Assembly: GCA_003219265.1 (NCBI GenBank) | Contig: QHQE01000114.1 | Location: 1-40,758 of the forward strand | Direction: 5' to 3' | From: Verrucomicrobiota bacterium | GTDB taxonomy: Bacteria; Verrucomicrobiota; Verrucomicrobiia; Chthoniobacterales; UBA10450 | Length of the DNA stretch: 40,758 nucleotides | Part shown: positions 21,756 through 30,386 of the stretch, piece after piece | Position numbering within the stretch: position 1 is the stretch's first letter | Layout: the number at the start of each line of letters is the position of its first letter | Made by a program: the position numbers and the translations under genes | Notes under the pieces: model-generated | What the model saw: the letters and a program-made list of their open reading frames with translations, nothing else | What the model was told of the DNA's origin: nothing | Databases searched by the model: none

Positions 21756-23670
21756 GTCTGCTGAGACGGCCGCGCCCGCGCGCTTGCTCGACGGAATCCG
21801 TTCGCCGGCTGACGTCAAAGCGCTGCGCGAAGAAGACCTGCCACAGCTGGCGCAGGAAGTGCGCGACGAGCTGATCAAAGTGTTATCGCAAACCGGCGGG
21901 CATCTTGGTCCAAATCTCGGCGTAGTCGAATTGACCATCGCGCTGCATCGCGTCTTCGACACGCCGCGCGACCGCTTTGTCATGGACGTGAGCCACCAAG
22001 GTTACGTGCACAAAATGCTCACTGGCCGTCTCGATCGCTTTTCCACAATGCGACAATACGGCGGCCTCAATGGCTTTCTCTTGCGCACGGAAAGCGAGCA
22101 CGATTGCTACGGCGCGGGTCATGCCGGGACGGCGCTTTCCGCTGCACTCGGCATGGCGGTGGGGCGCGATCTAAGCGGCGGGAGCGATCACGTGGTGGTG
22201 GTGGCGGGCGATGCCGCGCTCACGTGCGGAATCAGTTACGAAGCGCTCAACAATGTGAAAGCGAACACCAAGCGCTTCATCGTGGTGCTTAACGACAACG
22301 AATGGTCGATTGCGAAAAACGTGGGCGCGATTGCAAATTACTTGAATAACATCGTGACGAGTCCGACCTACGCGCATTTGCACGACAAAGCGCGCGGATT
22401 CATCGAGGCGATCGCCGGAAAAACCGGAGTTCATTTCGCGCACAAGGTTGAGGAAAGCGTGAAGGGCTTGCTCGTGCCGAGTGTGATTTTCGAAGAACTC
22501 GGCCTCCGCTACTACGGGCCAATCGATGGACACGACATCGCGTTGCTCACGCGGACGTTTGAGTTTTTGAAAACTCAGGAGGAGCCGGTGCTTCTGCACA
22601 TCCTGACGAAAAAAGGCAAGGGCTACGAGCCGGCGATCAAGCAGCCGGACAAATTTCACGGCCTCGGTAAGTACAAACTCGAAACTGGCGAAACCGCGCC
22701 CGCGCCGACGCCGACTTATTCTGAAATTATCGGCAAGACGCTGGCAAAATTCGCCGAGACGAATCAAAAAATCGTCGCGATAACGGCAGCGATGCCAAGT
22801 GGCACCGGTCTGGCGCATTTCGCGAAGGCGCATCCGACTCGTTACTTCGATGTCGGCATCGCCGAAGAGCACGCGGCGCTTTTTGCCTGCGGTCTCGCCA
22901 CGCAGGGGTTGAAACCGTTTTTGACGATCTACTCCACCTTCATGCAACGCGCCTATGACATGACGATTCACGACATCGCGATCCAGAAACTAAATGTCGC
23001 GCTTTGCATGGATCGCGCCGGTTTGAGCGGCGATGATGGCCCGACCCATCACGGCTTGTTCGACATTGGTTACCTGCGGCACATCCCAAACTGGTTGCAC
23101 ATGCAGCCGAAAGACGAGGACGAATTTGTCGATATGCTTTGGACAATGGCGCACTACAACTCCGGGCCGATTGCCATTCGTTATCCGCGAGGTTCCGGCC
23201 CGGGCGCGCAAATCAAACCTCAACCGAAACTTCTCGAGATCGGCAAATCCGAAGTGGTGCAGCACGGTCGTGACGTGGCGATTTTCGGTTTGGGGAACAT
23301 GTTCGAAGTCGCCGAAGAAGCTGCGCGGAAGCTGGAGGAAAAAGGGATTTCAGTCGCGCTGATCAATCCGCGCTGGATCAAACCGATTGACACCGGCACG
23401 CTCGAATTTTTTGCGCGCAGCGCCGAAGTCGTCTGCACGATCGAAGACCATGTCTTGCACAACGGCTTTGGCTGCGCGGTGATTGAGCATCTGCATTCGC
23501 AAATGATCAACACGCCGGTCGTGCGCATCGGTTGGCCAGATGAATTCGTCGAGCACGGCACCATTCCGATCCTGCGCAAAAAACACGGCGTTACGGCTGA
23601 CGCGTTGGTGGAAAAGGTGCTGCCGCTTCTGAAAAAGAGAACGGTCAAGACACAATCGACCGCGGCGTAG
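21715..23670 (+). CDS. dxs: 1-deoxy-D-xylulose-5-phosphate synthase
   Basis: 651 residues. All three transketolase-like domains are present: the TPP domain with GGHLGPNLGVVELT, SHQGYVHK and SIAKNVGAI; the pyrimidine domain with DVGIAEEHAALFACGLA and DRAGLSGDDGPTHHG; and a C-terminal domain. It condenses pyruvate and glyceraldehyde-3-phosphate, the first step of the isoprenoid MEP pathway. The TPP motif reads GDAALTCGISYEALNN where most DXS have GDG. The frame offers ATGs at 21715 and 21733; both lie inside xseB and neither has a clear ribosome site. Confidence 0.95.
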   Translation: MKPKTKMTKSNSSKSAETAAPARLLDGIRSPADVKALREEDLPQLAQEVRDELIKVLSQTGGHLGPNLGVVELTIALHRVFDTPRDRFVMDVSHQGYVHKMLTGRLDRFSTMRQYGGLNGFLLRTESEHDCYGAGHAGTALSAALGMAVGRDLSGGSDHVVVVAGDAALTCGISYEALNNVKANTKRFIVVLNDNEWSIAKNVGAIANYLNNIVTSPTYAHLHDKARGFIEAIAGKTGVHFAHKVEESVKGLLVPSVIFEELGLRYYGPIDGHDIALLTRTFEFLKTQEEPVLLHILTKKGKGYEPAIKQPDKFHGLGKYKLETGETAPAPTPTYSEIIGKTLAKFAETNQKIVAITAAMPSGTGLAHFAKAHPTRYFDVGIAEEHAALFACGLATQGLKPFLTIYSTFMQRAYDMTIHDIAIQKLNVALCMDRAGLSGDDGPTHHGLFDIGYLRHIPNWLHMQPKDEDEFVDMLWTMAHYNSGPIAIRYPRGSGPGAQIKPQPKLLEIGKSEVVQHGRDVAIFGLGNMFEVAEEAARKLEEKGISVALINPRWIKPIDTGTLEFFARSAEVVCTIEDHVLHNGFGCAVIEHLHSQMINTPVVRIGWPDEFVEHGTIPILRKKHGVTADALVEKVLPLLKKRTVKTQSTAA

Positions 23671-23730
23671 CTGTCGATCTTGGGCGAACGTGAGTCGATC
23701 GTTCGCAAGGCCGGTTCATTACCCTGACGC

Positions 23731-24697
23731 ATGAGCGCCATCGAAGCTCACAACCTTACGAAAGTTTACCGCACTTATCGAAAAGAGCACGGACTGTGGG
23801 GCTCGATTAAGGGACTCGTTAGGCGGCGGCACGATGAAACCCGGGCCGCCGACAAAGTTTCATTTCGGATCGACGAAGGCGAGTTCGTGGGATTTCTCGG
23901 ACCGAACGGCGCTGGCAAGACCACCGTTCTCAAGATGCTCTCCGGATTGCTTAATCCTACCTCCGGTGACGCACGCGTCCTCGGCTTTGTCCCGTGGGAG
24001 CGGCGGAACGAAATGAAGCGGCAATTCAGCCTGCTCATGGGGCAGAAGAACGCGCTCTGGTGGGATTTGCCGGCGCAGGAATCGCTCGAGCTCAATCGCG
24101 CCATTTATGGAATCGATCGCGCGCGCTTCAACAAAGTGGTAGGCGGATTGTCGGAACTTCTCGAAGTGCAGGACAAAATGAATGTGATGGTGCGCGAGCT
24201 GTCGTTAGGCGAGCGAATGAAGATGGAGTTGATCTCTGCGCTCATCCATGAGCCGCGCGTGCTTTTTCTCGATGAGCCGACCATCGGTCTCGATGTTGTC
24301 AGTCAAAAGCGCGTGCGGGAATTTCTGCGCATCTACAATGAGGAGCATCGCATCGTTACCATGCTCACCAGCCATTACATGCAGGACATCGAAGAGCTCT
24401 GCCCTCGTGTCATCATCATTGACCACGGCAAGATCTTTTTTGACGGCCCGCTTACCTCGATTATCGACCGTTTTTCCGGTTACAAAATTCTCAGCCTCAC
24501 GTTCGAGAACCAGACGATACGCGATTTCTCAGAATTCGGCCACGTAATCGAGCAAACTCCGGTCTCGGTGCAGTTGAAAGTGCCGCGCGCAAGAGTCACG
24601 GAAACATGCCGACAATTGCTCGACGCTTGTTCGGTGAGCGACATCAACGTGCAGGAATTGCCGGTCCAGCGCAGAAGCCAGTGCGCCGGTGACCTAG
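23731..24697 (+). CDS. ABC transporter ATP-binding protein (COG4586-like), 3' end probably frameshifted
   Basis: The first 313 residues are a complete ABC ATPase: Walker A GPNGAGKTT, an LSLGERMKMEL signature, Walker B VLFLDEPTIGLD, a switch His in LTSHYMQDIEEL, and a C-terminal beta domain ending SDINVQELPV. Relatives export or import unknown substrates with two ABC-2 permeases; none follows here. After about 24663 the frame reads nonsense complementary to the next gene, to a stop at 25227 (498 codons). In the +1 frame a short tail AEASAPVT ends at TAG 24695-24697, which overlaps the stop of the convergent gene. I take this as the original end. The interval is therefore not a multiple of three: a small indel near 24665 is inferred. 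Confidence 0.8.
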
Positions 24698-24960
24698 CGC
24701 CGCATCACGGCTTGTTTCAATTCGTGCACATAAGCCGGGTTCACCTCGAACGCCGTCACCGGCATTTCCGCGAGTTGGACTTCCGCGTAGTAAGGAATGC
24801 TCTCGACGAAGCCAGCCGCCATCAAGCTGTTGAGCGCATCGGTCACGTCTTCCAGTTCCATGCGGGTGAAATCCTGAATCTCCGCCCCGAGCATCGATTC
24901 CGCGAAACCGATGGCCCGCACAACGGTCGCCTCCCGACCAGTGAGCTTGATCTGACGCAT
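24694..24960 (-). CDS. Small winged-helix-like protein of unknown function
   Basis: 88 residues from ATG 24960 (108 from a GTG at 25020). MRQIKLTGREATVVRAIGF, EDVTDALNSLMAAGFVESIPYY and FEVNPAYVHELKQAVMRR follow the pattern of a helix-turn-helix plus wing, like a short MarR- or ScpB-type domain, but there is no family match I can name. It may bind DNA or be a protein-interaction module. The open frame extends to 25230, but that part overlaps the epimerase gene. The gene follows the epimerase on the same strand. The plus-strand ABC frame crosses it completely, so only one of the two readings can be real; the domain-like pattern favours this one. Confidence 0.6.
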   Translation of the reverse strand: MRQIKLTGREATVVRAIGFAESMLGAEIQDFTRMELEDVTDALNSLMAAGFVESIPYYAEVQLAEMPVTAFEVNPAYVHELKQAVMRR

Positions 24961-25028
24961 CCTTTCAGAAAAAAGCAGCTTCCATACCGGTGTCTTGCCA
25001 GGTCGAACCGCGCTAACCACTGCGTCAG

Positions 25029-25889
25029 TCAGGCGCCGCCTTGCCTGAAACCTGCCAGGATGCTCTTTTCCATCGCCTCCGCGAATGTAGGGTATCGCGG
25101 CCTCCAGCCGAGGCCGCGCAGCTTTGCATTGCTCACACGCTTGTTGCTCTCGCCGCGCTTGCGTTGTGATGGCGCTTTTCCGATCGACGGAAGTGGACGA
25201 TTCAACTTCCCGGCGAGCCAGCGATAGCACTCGCTTTGCAAAATCGGCTGGTCGTCCACGACATTGTAAATTTGTCGCGGGGACGAATGTCGATCCAGCA
25301 ACAAAAAGAGCGCGGCTGCGATGTCATCCCGATGCACTTGATTGATGAAGCGATCATTTTCCGGGTCGACACTCGCTTCGCCGGCCAAAAATTTCGTGAG
25401 CACCGCGGAGCGTCCCGGTCCGTAGATCCCCGCCAGGCGCGCGACGATGCCGCCGCCACCGAGCACTAACTTTTCCGTTTCAAGCACTATTCGACCCGTC
25501 TCGCGCATCGGTTCGGTCTCACTCTCTTCGGTCACCCACGATCCATCTTTTTGCCCGTACACGCTCGTGCTGCTGGTAAACGCGACGGTCGATCCAACGA
25601 ACCGATCGAGGAGATTGCGCGCGCCATTCAAGTAGATTCGGCGATAAACATCGGCCTCGCCGCCATGCGTGCTCGCGCACAGGATCACCGCGTCGAAATT
25701 TTCCGGACGGGCGTTCACTTGATCTCGGTGCGCGAGATCGACCGGAATAACCGGATAAGGTTTGCCCGAGAGTTTGGCCGCTGACTCCGGCGAAGAGACC
25801 CAACCTTCCAGTTCCCAGCCGGCGACGTGAAACAAGTCCGCAGTCGCTTGTCCGACATAACCGCAACCGGCAATCAAAACCCGCGACAT
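25029..25889 (-). CDS. NAD(P)-dependent sugar epimerase/reductase (SDR, extended type)
   Basis: 286 residues. VLIAGCGYVGQATADLF is the Rossmann dinucleotide site, FTSSTSVYGQ holds a catalytic Ser/Tyr region (the classic YxxxK Lys is not clear), and a C-terminal substrate domain follows with RFINQVHRDDIAAAL. This matches the YeeZ/YbjT-like group of atypical epimerases, whose substrates are mostly unknown. The stop at 25029 precedes the winged-helix gene. It lies 12 nt from the scpA stop on the same strand, so scpA-epimerase-winged helix may be one operon. Confidence 0.85.
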   Translation of the reverse strand: MSRVLIAGCGYVGQATADLFHVAGWELEGWVSSPESAAKLSGKPYPVIPVDLAHRDQVNARPENFDAVILCASTHGGEADVYRRIYLNGARNLLDRFVGSTVAFTSSTSVYGQKDGSWVTEESETEPMRETGRIVLETEKLVLGGGGIVARLAGIYGPGRSAVLTKFLAGEASVDPENDRFINQVHRDDIAAALFLLLDRHSSPRQIYNVVDDQPILQSECYRWLAGKLNRPLPSIGKAPSQRKRGESNKRVSNAKLRGLGWRPRYPTFAEAMEKSILAGFRQGGA

Positions 25890-25901
25890 AATTGTCGATC
25901 T

Positions 25902-26627
25902 TTACGCGGTCGCGGACGCGATTTCAATTTCGTCAAAGATGTTCTTCTGGATCGCGCGCACTTGCTTCAAACGAATCAACTCCAGGAGGGCGATGAAGGT
26001 GACGACGACTTCGAGGCGCGAAACGATCGCGCCAAACAAATCCGAAAAGCGAATCCGGCCGCCGGCTCCAACCCGTTGCAAAATTGTGTCGATCTTCTCC
26101 GAGACGCTAAAACGTTCGCCCGGAAGCTCCTGCAAGTCCTGACGGGCTTCGACTCGTTTAATGACATTTTGGAACGCGTTGATGAGCTGGAAGATTCCAA
26201 CCTCGCCCAGCTCAAGCAGCCCCTCGGCAGGCGGAGACGAACCTCCTTCCCGGGCGAAAATGCGCTCCTGTTCCAGCTCACGCAGATGCAACTGCGCGCC
26301 CGCTTCCTTGAATTTCTTGTATTCGATAAGTTGCCGGATCAATTCCCAACGCGGGTCATCTTCCTCTGCATCTTCCTCGGGCGGCTGTTGATCGACCGGC
26401 AACAGGCTGCGGCTTTTCAGGTAAATCAGGTTTGCCGCCATCGCGACGAACTCGCCGGCGAGATCGATGTTCAGTTCCCTGAAAGCCTGAAGATGTTCGA
26501 GGTATTGGCGAGTGATGCGTTCAATCGAGATGTCGTAAATATCGATCTCGTCGCGCTTGATCAGGTAAAGCAGGAGATCGAGCGGCCCTTCGAAAATCTC
26601 CAGCTTGACCTTGTAATCGCTCTCCAT
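25902..26627 (-). CDS. scpA: Segregation and condensation protein A
   Basis: 241 residues. YKVKLEIFEGPLDLLLYLIKRDEIDIYDISI is the diagnostic N-terminal block of ScpA, the kleisin of the SMC-ScpAB condensin. The middle part is acidic (PPEEDAEEDDPRWEL), as usual for kleisins, and the C-terminal winged helix (VVVTFIALLELIRLKQVRA) contacts the SMC head. scpB is not in the window. A 95-nt gap separates it from rodA upstream on the same strand. Confidence 0.95.
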   Translation of the reverse strand: MESDYKVKLEIFEGPLDLLLYLIKRDEIDIYDISIERITRQYLEHLQAFRELNIDLAGEFVAMAANLIYLKSRSLLPVDQQPPEEDAEEDDPRWELIRQLIEYKKFKEAGAQLHLRELEQERIFAREGGSSPPAEGLLELGEVGIFQLINAFQNVIKRVEARQDLQELPGERFSVSEKIDTILQRVGAGGRIRFSDLFGAIVSRLEVVVTFIALLELIRLKQVRAIQKNIFDEIEIASATA

Positions 26628-26722
26628 GCGTCGCGCCCGACTTTAGGCAACCGAAGAGGCAAAGTAAACCAACGGACCGGCCGCTGGTCGATGTGAATCT
26701 TGCAGAAAAATTCGCCCGGAGT

Positions 26723-27835
26723 TTAGCGGGCAAATTTTCGATGCACCCAAACGCTGTTCACGATCCCGAGCCCGAACATGATCATGAGCACAAACGAGCC
26801 GCTGTAACTGATCAGGGGCAACGGCACGCCCGTGATTGGCAACATCGAGATCGTCATGCCCACGTTCTGAAAGATATGCGTGAAGATGAGGGCGGTGACG
26901 CCAACGACGAGGAGGAGACCGAATTGATCGCCCGCGAAAAAGGCAACGAAGAGACACGTCACGAGGAGCAAGGCAAACCCACCAATGAGAAACATGCCTC
27001 CGACAAATCCCCACTGTTCGCCGATGGCGGAGAAAATATAATCGTTATGAACGGCGGTGGCCGGTAGAAAGCCGAGCTCGATCTGTGTGTTGGGCGCTTT
27101 GAATCCTTTTCCAGCCCATCCGCCCGACCCGATGGCGATGAGCGATTGATTGATCGCCCAGGAGGCTCCCTGTTTATCGATATCGGGATTGATGAAAGCC
27201 GTGATCCGTTGTTGCTGATACGGTTTTAAACCGAGATTGACCGCGATCGGGATAAAGGCGAGCAAGATGAGAATGATGCAGATCAAGTAGCGCAGCGGAA
27301 GCCCGGCGGCGAACAACAGCGCCATGAGCACGGGCAGCCAGATAATGCATTCACCGAGATCGGGCTGCATTAGAATCAAAAGAATTGGCGCGGCAACAAT
27401 CGCCCCGCACAGGAGCAGCCGAAGCATCGGATGCATTTGGCGGAACTGGCTCAGGAATAAAGCCAGCACCATGATCCCGGCGACGACCGCGAGCTGCGCG
27501 GGCTGAAAGTTGATCGGCCCCAGATGCAGCCAACTGCGCGCGCCGTAAACTTTCGAGCCGATAAACTTCGTGAGAATCAAAAAGAAAAGGCCGGCCAGAT
27601 ACATCGGCAGCGCGCCCCAACGAATCCAGCGATAGTCGATTAAACTGGTGATCATGAAGGCGAAGAAGCCGACCGCGACCCAGTTTGCCTGCTTGCGCCA
27701 GAATTCCGCCGCCGCGGAATCTTCGCGCATATAAGTCGCGCTGTAGATTGCCACCACTCCGAAGATCGCGAGCGCGAGCATGTTCGCGAGTAGGAGCCAA
27801 TTGAGCCCGAGCAACTTTCGGAAAAACGGCGTCAT
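26723..27835 (-). CDS. rodA: Rod shape-determining protein RodA (SEDS glycosyltransferase)
   Basis: 370 residues with about ten membrane helices. FLILTKFIGSKVYGARSW, NFQPAQLA, LMQPDLG and the C-terminal GVPLPLISYSGS mark the SEDS family. ASWAINQSLIAIGSGGWAGKGF and FLPATAVHNDYIFSAIGEQWGF lie in the extracytoplasmic loops used for lipid II polymerisation. It makes glycan strands with a class B PBP during elongation, so the cell probably has a sidewall-growth machinery. RodA rather than FtsW is favoured by the loop sequence and by the absence of division genes; both are close. Confidence 0.93.
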   Translation of the reverse strand: MTPFFRKLLGLNWLLLANMLALAIFGVVAIYSATYMREDSAAAEFWRKQANWVAVGFFAFMITSLIDYRWIRWGALPMYLAGLFFLILTKFIGSKVYGARSWLHLGPINFQPAQLAVVAGIMVLALFLSQFRQMHPMLRLLLCGAIVAAPILLILMQPDLGECIIWLPVLMALLFAAGLPLRYLICIILILLAFIPIAVNLGLKPYQQQRITAFINPDIDKQGASWAINQSLIAIGSGGWAGKGFKAPNTQIELGFLPATAVHNDYIFSAIGEQWGFVGGMFLIGGFALLLVTCLFVAFFAGDQFGLLLVVGVTALIFTHIFQNVGMTISMLPITGVPLPLISYSGSFVLMIMFGLGIVNSVWVHRKFAR

Positions 27836-28006
27836 GTCGATTTAATGTCGCTTAAACTTCCGCCACGAGCACGGAATCGAGGAGGAGTATACGCATGTTG
27901 CGCTTCTGGTAAATCTCGGCTGCATTTTGAAAAAGTTGCTCCGGAGATCATGGAGATTCTGCAAACGGCCCGGAACCAACCCGGTGCAAGAGATCGACAT
28001 AACAGT

Positions 28007-28036
28007 TTCATAGTAAGCCATTTGCATACCTAACAA
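28007..28036 (-). promoter_or_regulatory. Possible promoter for rodA
   Basis: On the minus strand TTGTTA (28031-28036), an 18-nt spacer, then TATGAA (28007-28012). Both boxes match the consensus at only four of six positions. It would leave a leader of about 160 nt before rodA. The 280-nt gap 27836-28115 is AT-rich and holds nothing else I can call on this strand. Confidence 0.3.
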
Positions 28037-28056
28037 CAAATAATTAACGCCTTTTC

Positions 28057-28085
28057 TTGTCCAGCCAGTCAAAGCACACTAAAAT
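28057..28085 (+). promoter_or_regulatory. Sigma70-type promoter for the SprT-like gene
   Basis: TTGTCC (28057-28062), a 17-nt spacer, then TAAAAT (28080-28085): a good -10 and a fair -35 with ideal spacing. It ends 30 nt before the ATG of the SprT-like gene. This is the best promoter match found in the window. Confidence 0.55.
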
Positions 28086-28115
28086 GCTTATTCGTTTCAA
28101 CCCCGGATTCAAGAA

Positions 28116-28568
28116 ATGGCCAAGAAGACAAAACGAAAACTCGCGCACCCGACCCTGCCGATGCAACGCCAGTTGAATTTGCGGCATGAGGGGACGCATT
28201 TCGATCTGCACGCGATTTTTGAGCGATTGAACGAACGCTATTTCCGCGGACGTCTGCGCGGTTACAAAGTGATGTGGGGTCGCCGGCGAAGACATCGCCC
28301 GAAGGAATATTTTATTTTCGGCACCATTCAGGAAGAAGAGCGCGTGATTCGAATCAATCCGTTGCTTGATCAACCGTTCGTGCCGCTCTGGTTTCTGCGC
28401 TACGTGCTTTATCACGAGATGCTCCATTCCGTCGTGCCGGACGAGACCGCGTCGGGCGGCCGGCGGCGCGTGCACACGGAAGAGTTCAATCGCCGCGAGC
28501 GCGAGTTCCCGAGTTACCGGCGCGCTCGCCGTTGGGAAGACGAAAATCTCGCGCGCTTCTTACGCTGA
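28116..28568 (+). CDS. SprT-like zinc metalloprotease-fold protein
   Basis: 150 residues. YHEMLHSVVPDE carries the HExxH zinc motif; an upstream block FDLHAIFERLNERYFRGRLRG and the IRINPLLDQ strand are typical of the SprT/Wss1-like fold. Lys/Arg-rich ends (MAKKTKRKL and RRRRHRPK) suggest nucleic-acid contact. SprT-like domains occur in DNA-protein-crosslink proteases and in bacterial proteins of unknown role; activity is inferred. It lacks the C-terminal zinc ribbon seen in many SprT proteins. It has its own promoter and converges on the cdaA operon. Confidence 0.82.
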   Translation: MAKKTKRKLAHPTLPMQRQLNLRHEGTHFDLHAIFERLNERYFRGRLRGYKVMWGRRRRHRPKEYFIFGTIQEEERVIRINPLLDQPFVPLWFLRYVLYHEMLHSVVPDETASGGRRRVHTEEFNRREREFPSYRRARRWEDENLARFLR

Positions 28569-28582
28569 AGGAGCGCTTAACG

Positions 28583-28732
28583 TTAACGCCTTTCCGTCAT
28601 CGTCGTACCCGAGGCCGGTTCAGACCGCGAGGGGGTCGTCGCTACGTTCTTTTTGATCAGGTACCAAAGGGTTGTCGCGAGCAGGAGGGAGATCAACTTC
28701 GCGCGCCAGTTTTTCAGGATCAGTCTCTTCAT
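28583..28732 (-). CDS. YbbR/CdaR-like N-terminal membrane anchor, overlapping the cdaA 3' end
   Basis: 49 residues from ATG 28732. MKRLILKNWRAKLISLLLAT then TLWYLIKKNV is the start of a YbbR/CdaR protein: a short basic segment, NW-x-x-KL-x-SL, and one membrane helix ending in an aromatic. It has no YbbR beta domains; the tail is 20 polar residues to TAA. The gene is out of frame with cdaA and overlaps its last 113 nt, where the CdaA tail is a low-complexity, unconserved linker. In Firmicutes cdaR follows cdaA and its product regulates CdaA. No clear Shine-Dalgarno is seen. Confidence 0.65.
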   Translation of the reverse strand: MKRLILKNWRAKLISLLLATTLWYLIKKNVATTPSRSEPASGTTMTERR

Positions 28733-29495
28733 AATTGCTGTGCAGCAGAATTTCCGCGATGCGTTGCCGGAATGTTTCTGGAGTAAAATTGCGCTCGATC
28801 CGGCGCGGGTGACAAATAGAAATGCCGCCGGTCTCTTCGGAAACAACCACCGCCACAGCATCCGATTCCTCGGTAATGCCGAGACCGGCGCGATGACGCA
28901 ATCCGAGACTGCGGTCTAGTGTTTCCCGCTGGCTGACCGGGAAAATGCATGCCGCGGCCGCGATCCGGCCATTACGCACGATCACCCCACCATCGTGAAG
29001 AGCGGCCTTCGGATGAAAAATTGCCAGGATAAGTTCGACGGAAAAATCGCTATCGAGCGTCACGCCGGTTTCTTCATAAACGCGAATCGAAGTGTCTCGC
29101 TCGATCGCGATAAGGGCGCCGAATTGTTTGTTGGCCAGTTGCGTCACCGCCTCGGCCAGGTCGTGGACGGTCTCCCGTTTTTCGCTCGTTAGAGAAAAAA
29201 TCGGATGCCCGCCCAGCTCGGCCAGACCACGCCGCAACTCCGGTTGAAAAATTACGACCAACGCGACCGCGAGGAAAACCGAGAAACTCCGGACGATCCA
29301 GCCGATCACGACCAGATTGAGCAACTGCGAAATCAACGTCAGCGTCAAAAAAACAATCGCTAGTCCGGTTAGCACCTTCGCGCCGCGCGTCCCGCGAAAG
29401 TAGATGTAGCCGTAGTAGATCCCCACGCTCAGCAAAATGATCTCGAAGGCGCTGCGCCATCCTCCGAGCCAAAAATGGATGAGTTGCTCAATCAT
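28620..29495 (-). CDS. cdaA: Diadenylate cyclase CdaA
   Basis: 291 residues. Three N-terminal membrane helices (residues about 10-85) are followed by the DAC domain: FQPELRRGLAELG, FGALIAIERDT, ALHDGGVIVRNGRI and RHRAGLGITEESDAVAVVVSEETG. It makes cyclic di-AMP from ATP at the membrane. The DGA motif is DGG here; RHR is intact. The last about 40 residues are a polar, proline-rich tail that overlaps another frame. It starts 2 nt after the folP stop, giving a folP-cdaA-ybbR-like operon. Confidence 0.95.
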   Translation of the reverse strand: MIEQLIHFWLGGWRSAFEIILLSVGIYYGYIYFRGTRGAKVLTGLAIVFLTLTLISQLLNLVVIGWIVRSFSVFLAVALVVIFQPELRRGLAELGGHPIFSLTSEKRETVHDLAEAVTQLANKQFGALIAIERDTSIRVYEETGVTLDSDFSVELILAIFHPKAALHDGGVIVRNGRIAAAACIFPVSQRETLDRSLGLRHRAGLGITEESDAVAVVVSEETGGISICHPRRIERNFTPETFRQRIAEILLHSNYEETDPEKLAREVDLPPARDNPLVPDQKERSDDPLAV

Positions 29496-29496
29496 T

Positions 29497-30336
29497 TCAC
29501 AAGATTGCTTCCGTTACGCGCAATGCGTTTGCATTTTCCTTTACATCATGCACGCGAAACACGTCGGCGCCCCGCGCGCGCAGAAGCGGAGTCAACGCCA
29601 CCACCGGCGCGAGCCGGTCGCTCATATTCGATGAGCCGATCAGTTTGGCGAGAAAAGACTTGCGGGAAACGCCAACCACGAGCGGGCGTTCATCCACTCG
29701 AAGAGCGCCCAGATTGTCGATGAGCTCGAGATTATGCTCCAGCGTTTTCCCGAAACCGATTCCCGGATCAAACGCAATGGCCATGGGATCAACGTTGCAC
29801 TCTAGGGCGCGGGCATATTGTTGTCGAAAAAAATCAGCCACCGCCGAAACAACATCGTCATAGCGCGGCTCGAGCTGCATTGTCTTCGGATTTCCCTGCA
29901 TGTGCATGATGATGAATGCCGCCTGGCTCTTTGCAACCAGCGGCATCATTTCCGTGTCGCCTCGCCCGCCGGTCACGTCATTGACAATGGAAGCTCCTGC
30001 TTCGATCGCCGCACGCGCGACCGCTGCCTTGGAAGTATCAATCGAAATAAAGATGTCGATCTTCGCCCGCAATTTTTCGATCACCGGAATGACGCGGCGA
30101 AGCTCTTCCTCCGCCGCGATCGCTTCGGCGCCCGGCCGCGTCGATTCACCGCCCACGTCGATAATGTGCGCGCCATCCACTGCCATTTTGAGTCCGTGTT
30201 CGACCGCTTTCTCTGCCGCAAAAAATTTACCCCCATCCGAAAACGAATCGGGCGTGACGTTCAGCACGCCCATAATCATGCCGTGACGCGAAAGATCGAC
30301 AATGCGGCCGGCGATTTTCCAGAGTGTCGCACCCAT
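29497..30336 (-). CDS. folP: Dihydropteroate synthase
   Basis: 279 residues. MGVLNVTPDSFSDGGKFF and IDVGGESTRPGAE are the two DHPS signatures. SIDTSKAAVARAAIEAGASIVNDVTGG, FDPGIGFGK and GVSRKSF complete the TIM barrel. It joins p-aminobenzoate to dihydropterin pyrophosphate in folate synthesis. Full length. It is the first gene of an apparent operon with cdaA. Confidence 0.96.
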   Translation of the reverse strand: MGATLWKIAGRIVDLSRHGMIMGVLNVTPDSFSDGGKFFAAEKAVEHGLKMAVDGAHIIDVGGESTRPGAEAIAAEEELRRVIPVIEKLRAKIDIFISIDTSKAAVARAAIEAGASIVNDVTGGRGDTEMMPLVAKSQAAFIIMHMQGNPKTMQLEPRYDDVVSAVADFFRQQYARALECNVDPMAIAFDPGIGFGKTLEHNLELIDNLGALRVDERPLVVGVSRKSFLAKLIGSSNMSDRLAPVVALTPLLRARGADVFRVHDVKENANALRVTEAIL

Positions 30337-30386
30337 CAGAGTGAGACTATCACAGCGAGAAAGTTATTCGAATGGTGTGGCCGAAC

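Noticed and set aside
25827-26696. 289-codon plus-strand frame opposite scpA
   Set aside because: Antisense to a clear ScpA; no domain and no ribosome site.
27842-28072. 76-codon minus-strand frame upstream of rodA
   Set aside because: No family, no ribosome site, and its start lies inside the SprT promoter region; chance frame in an AT-rich gap.
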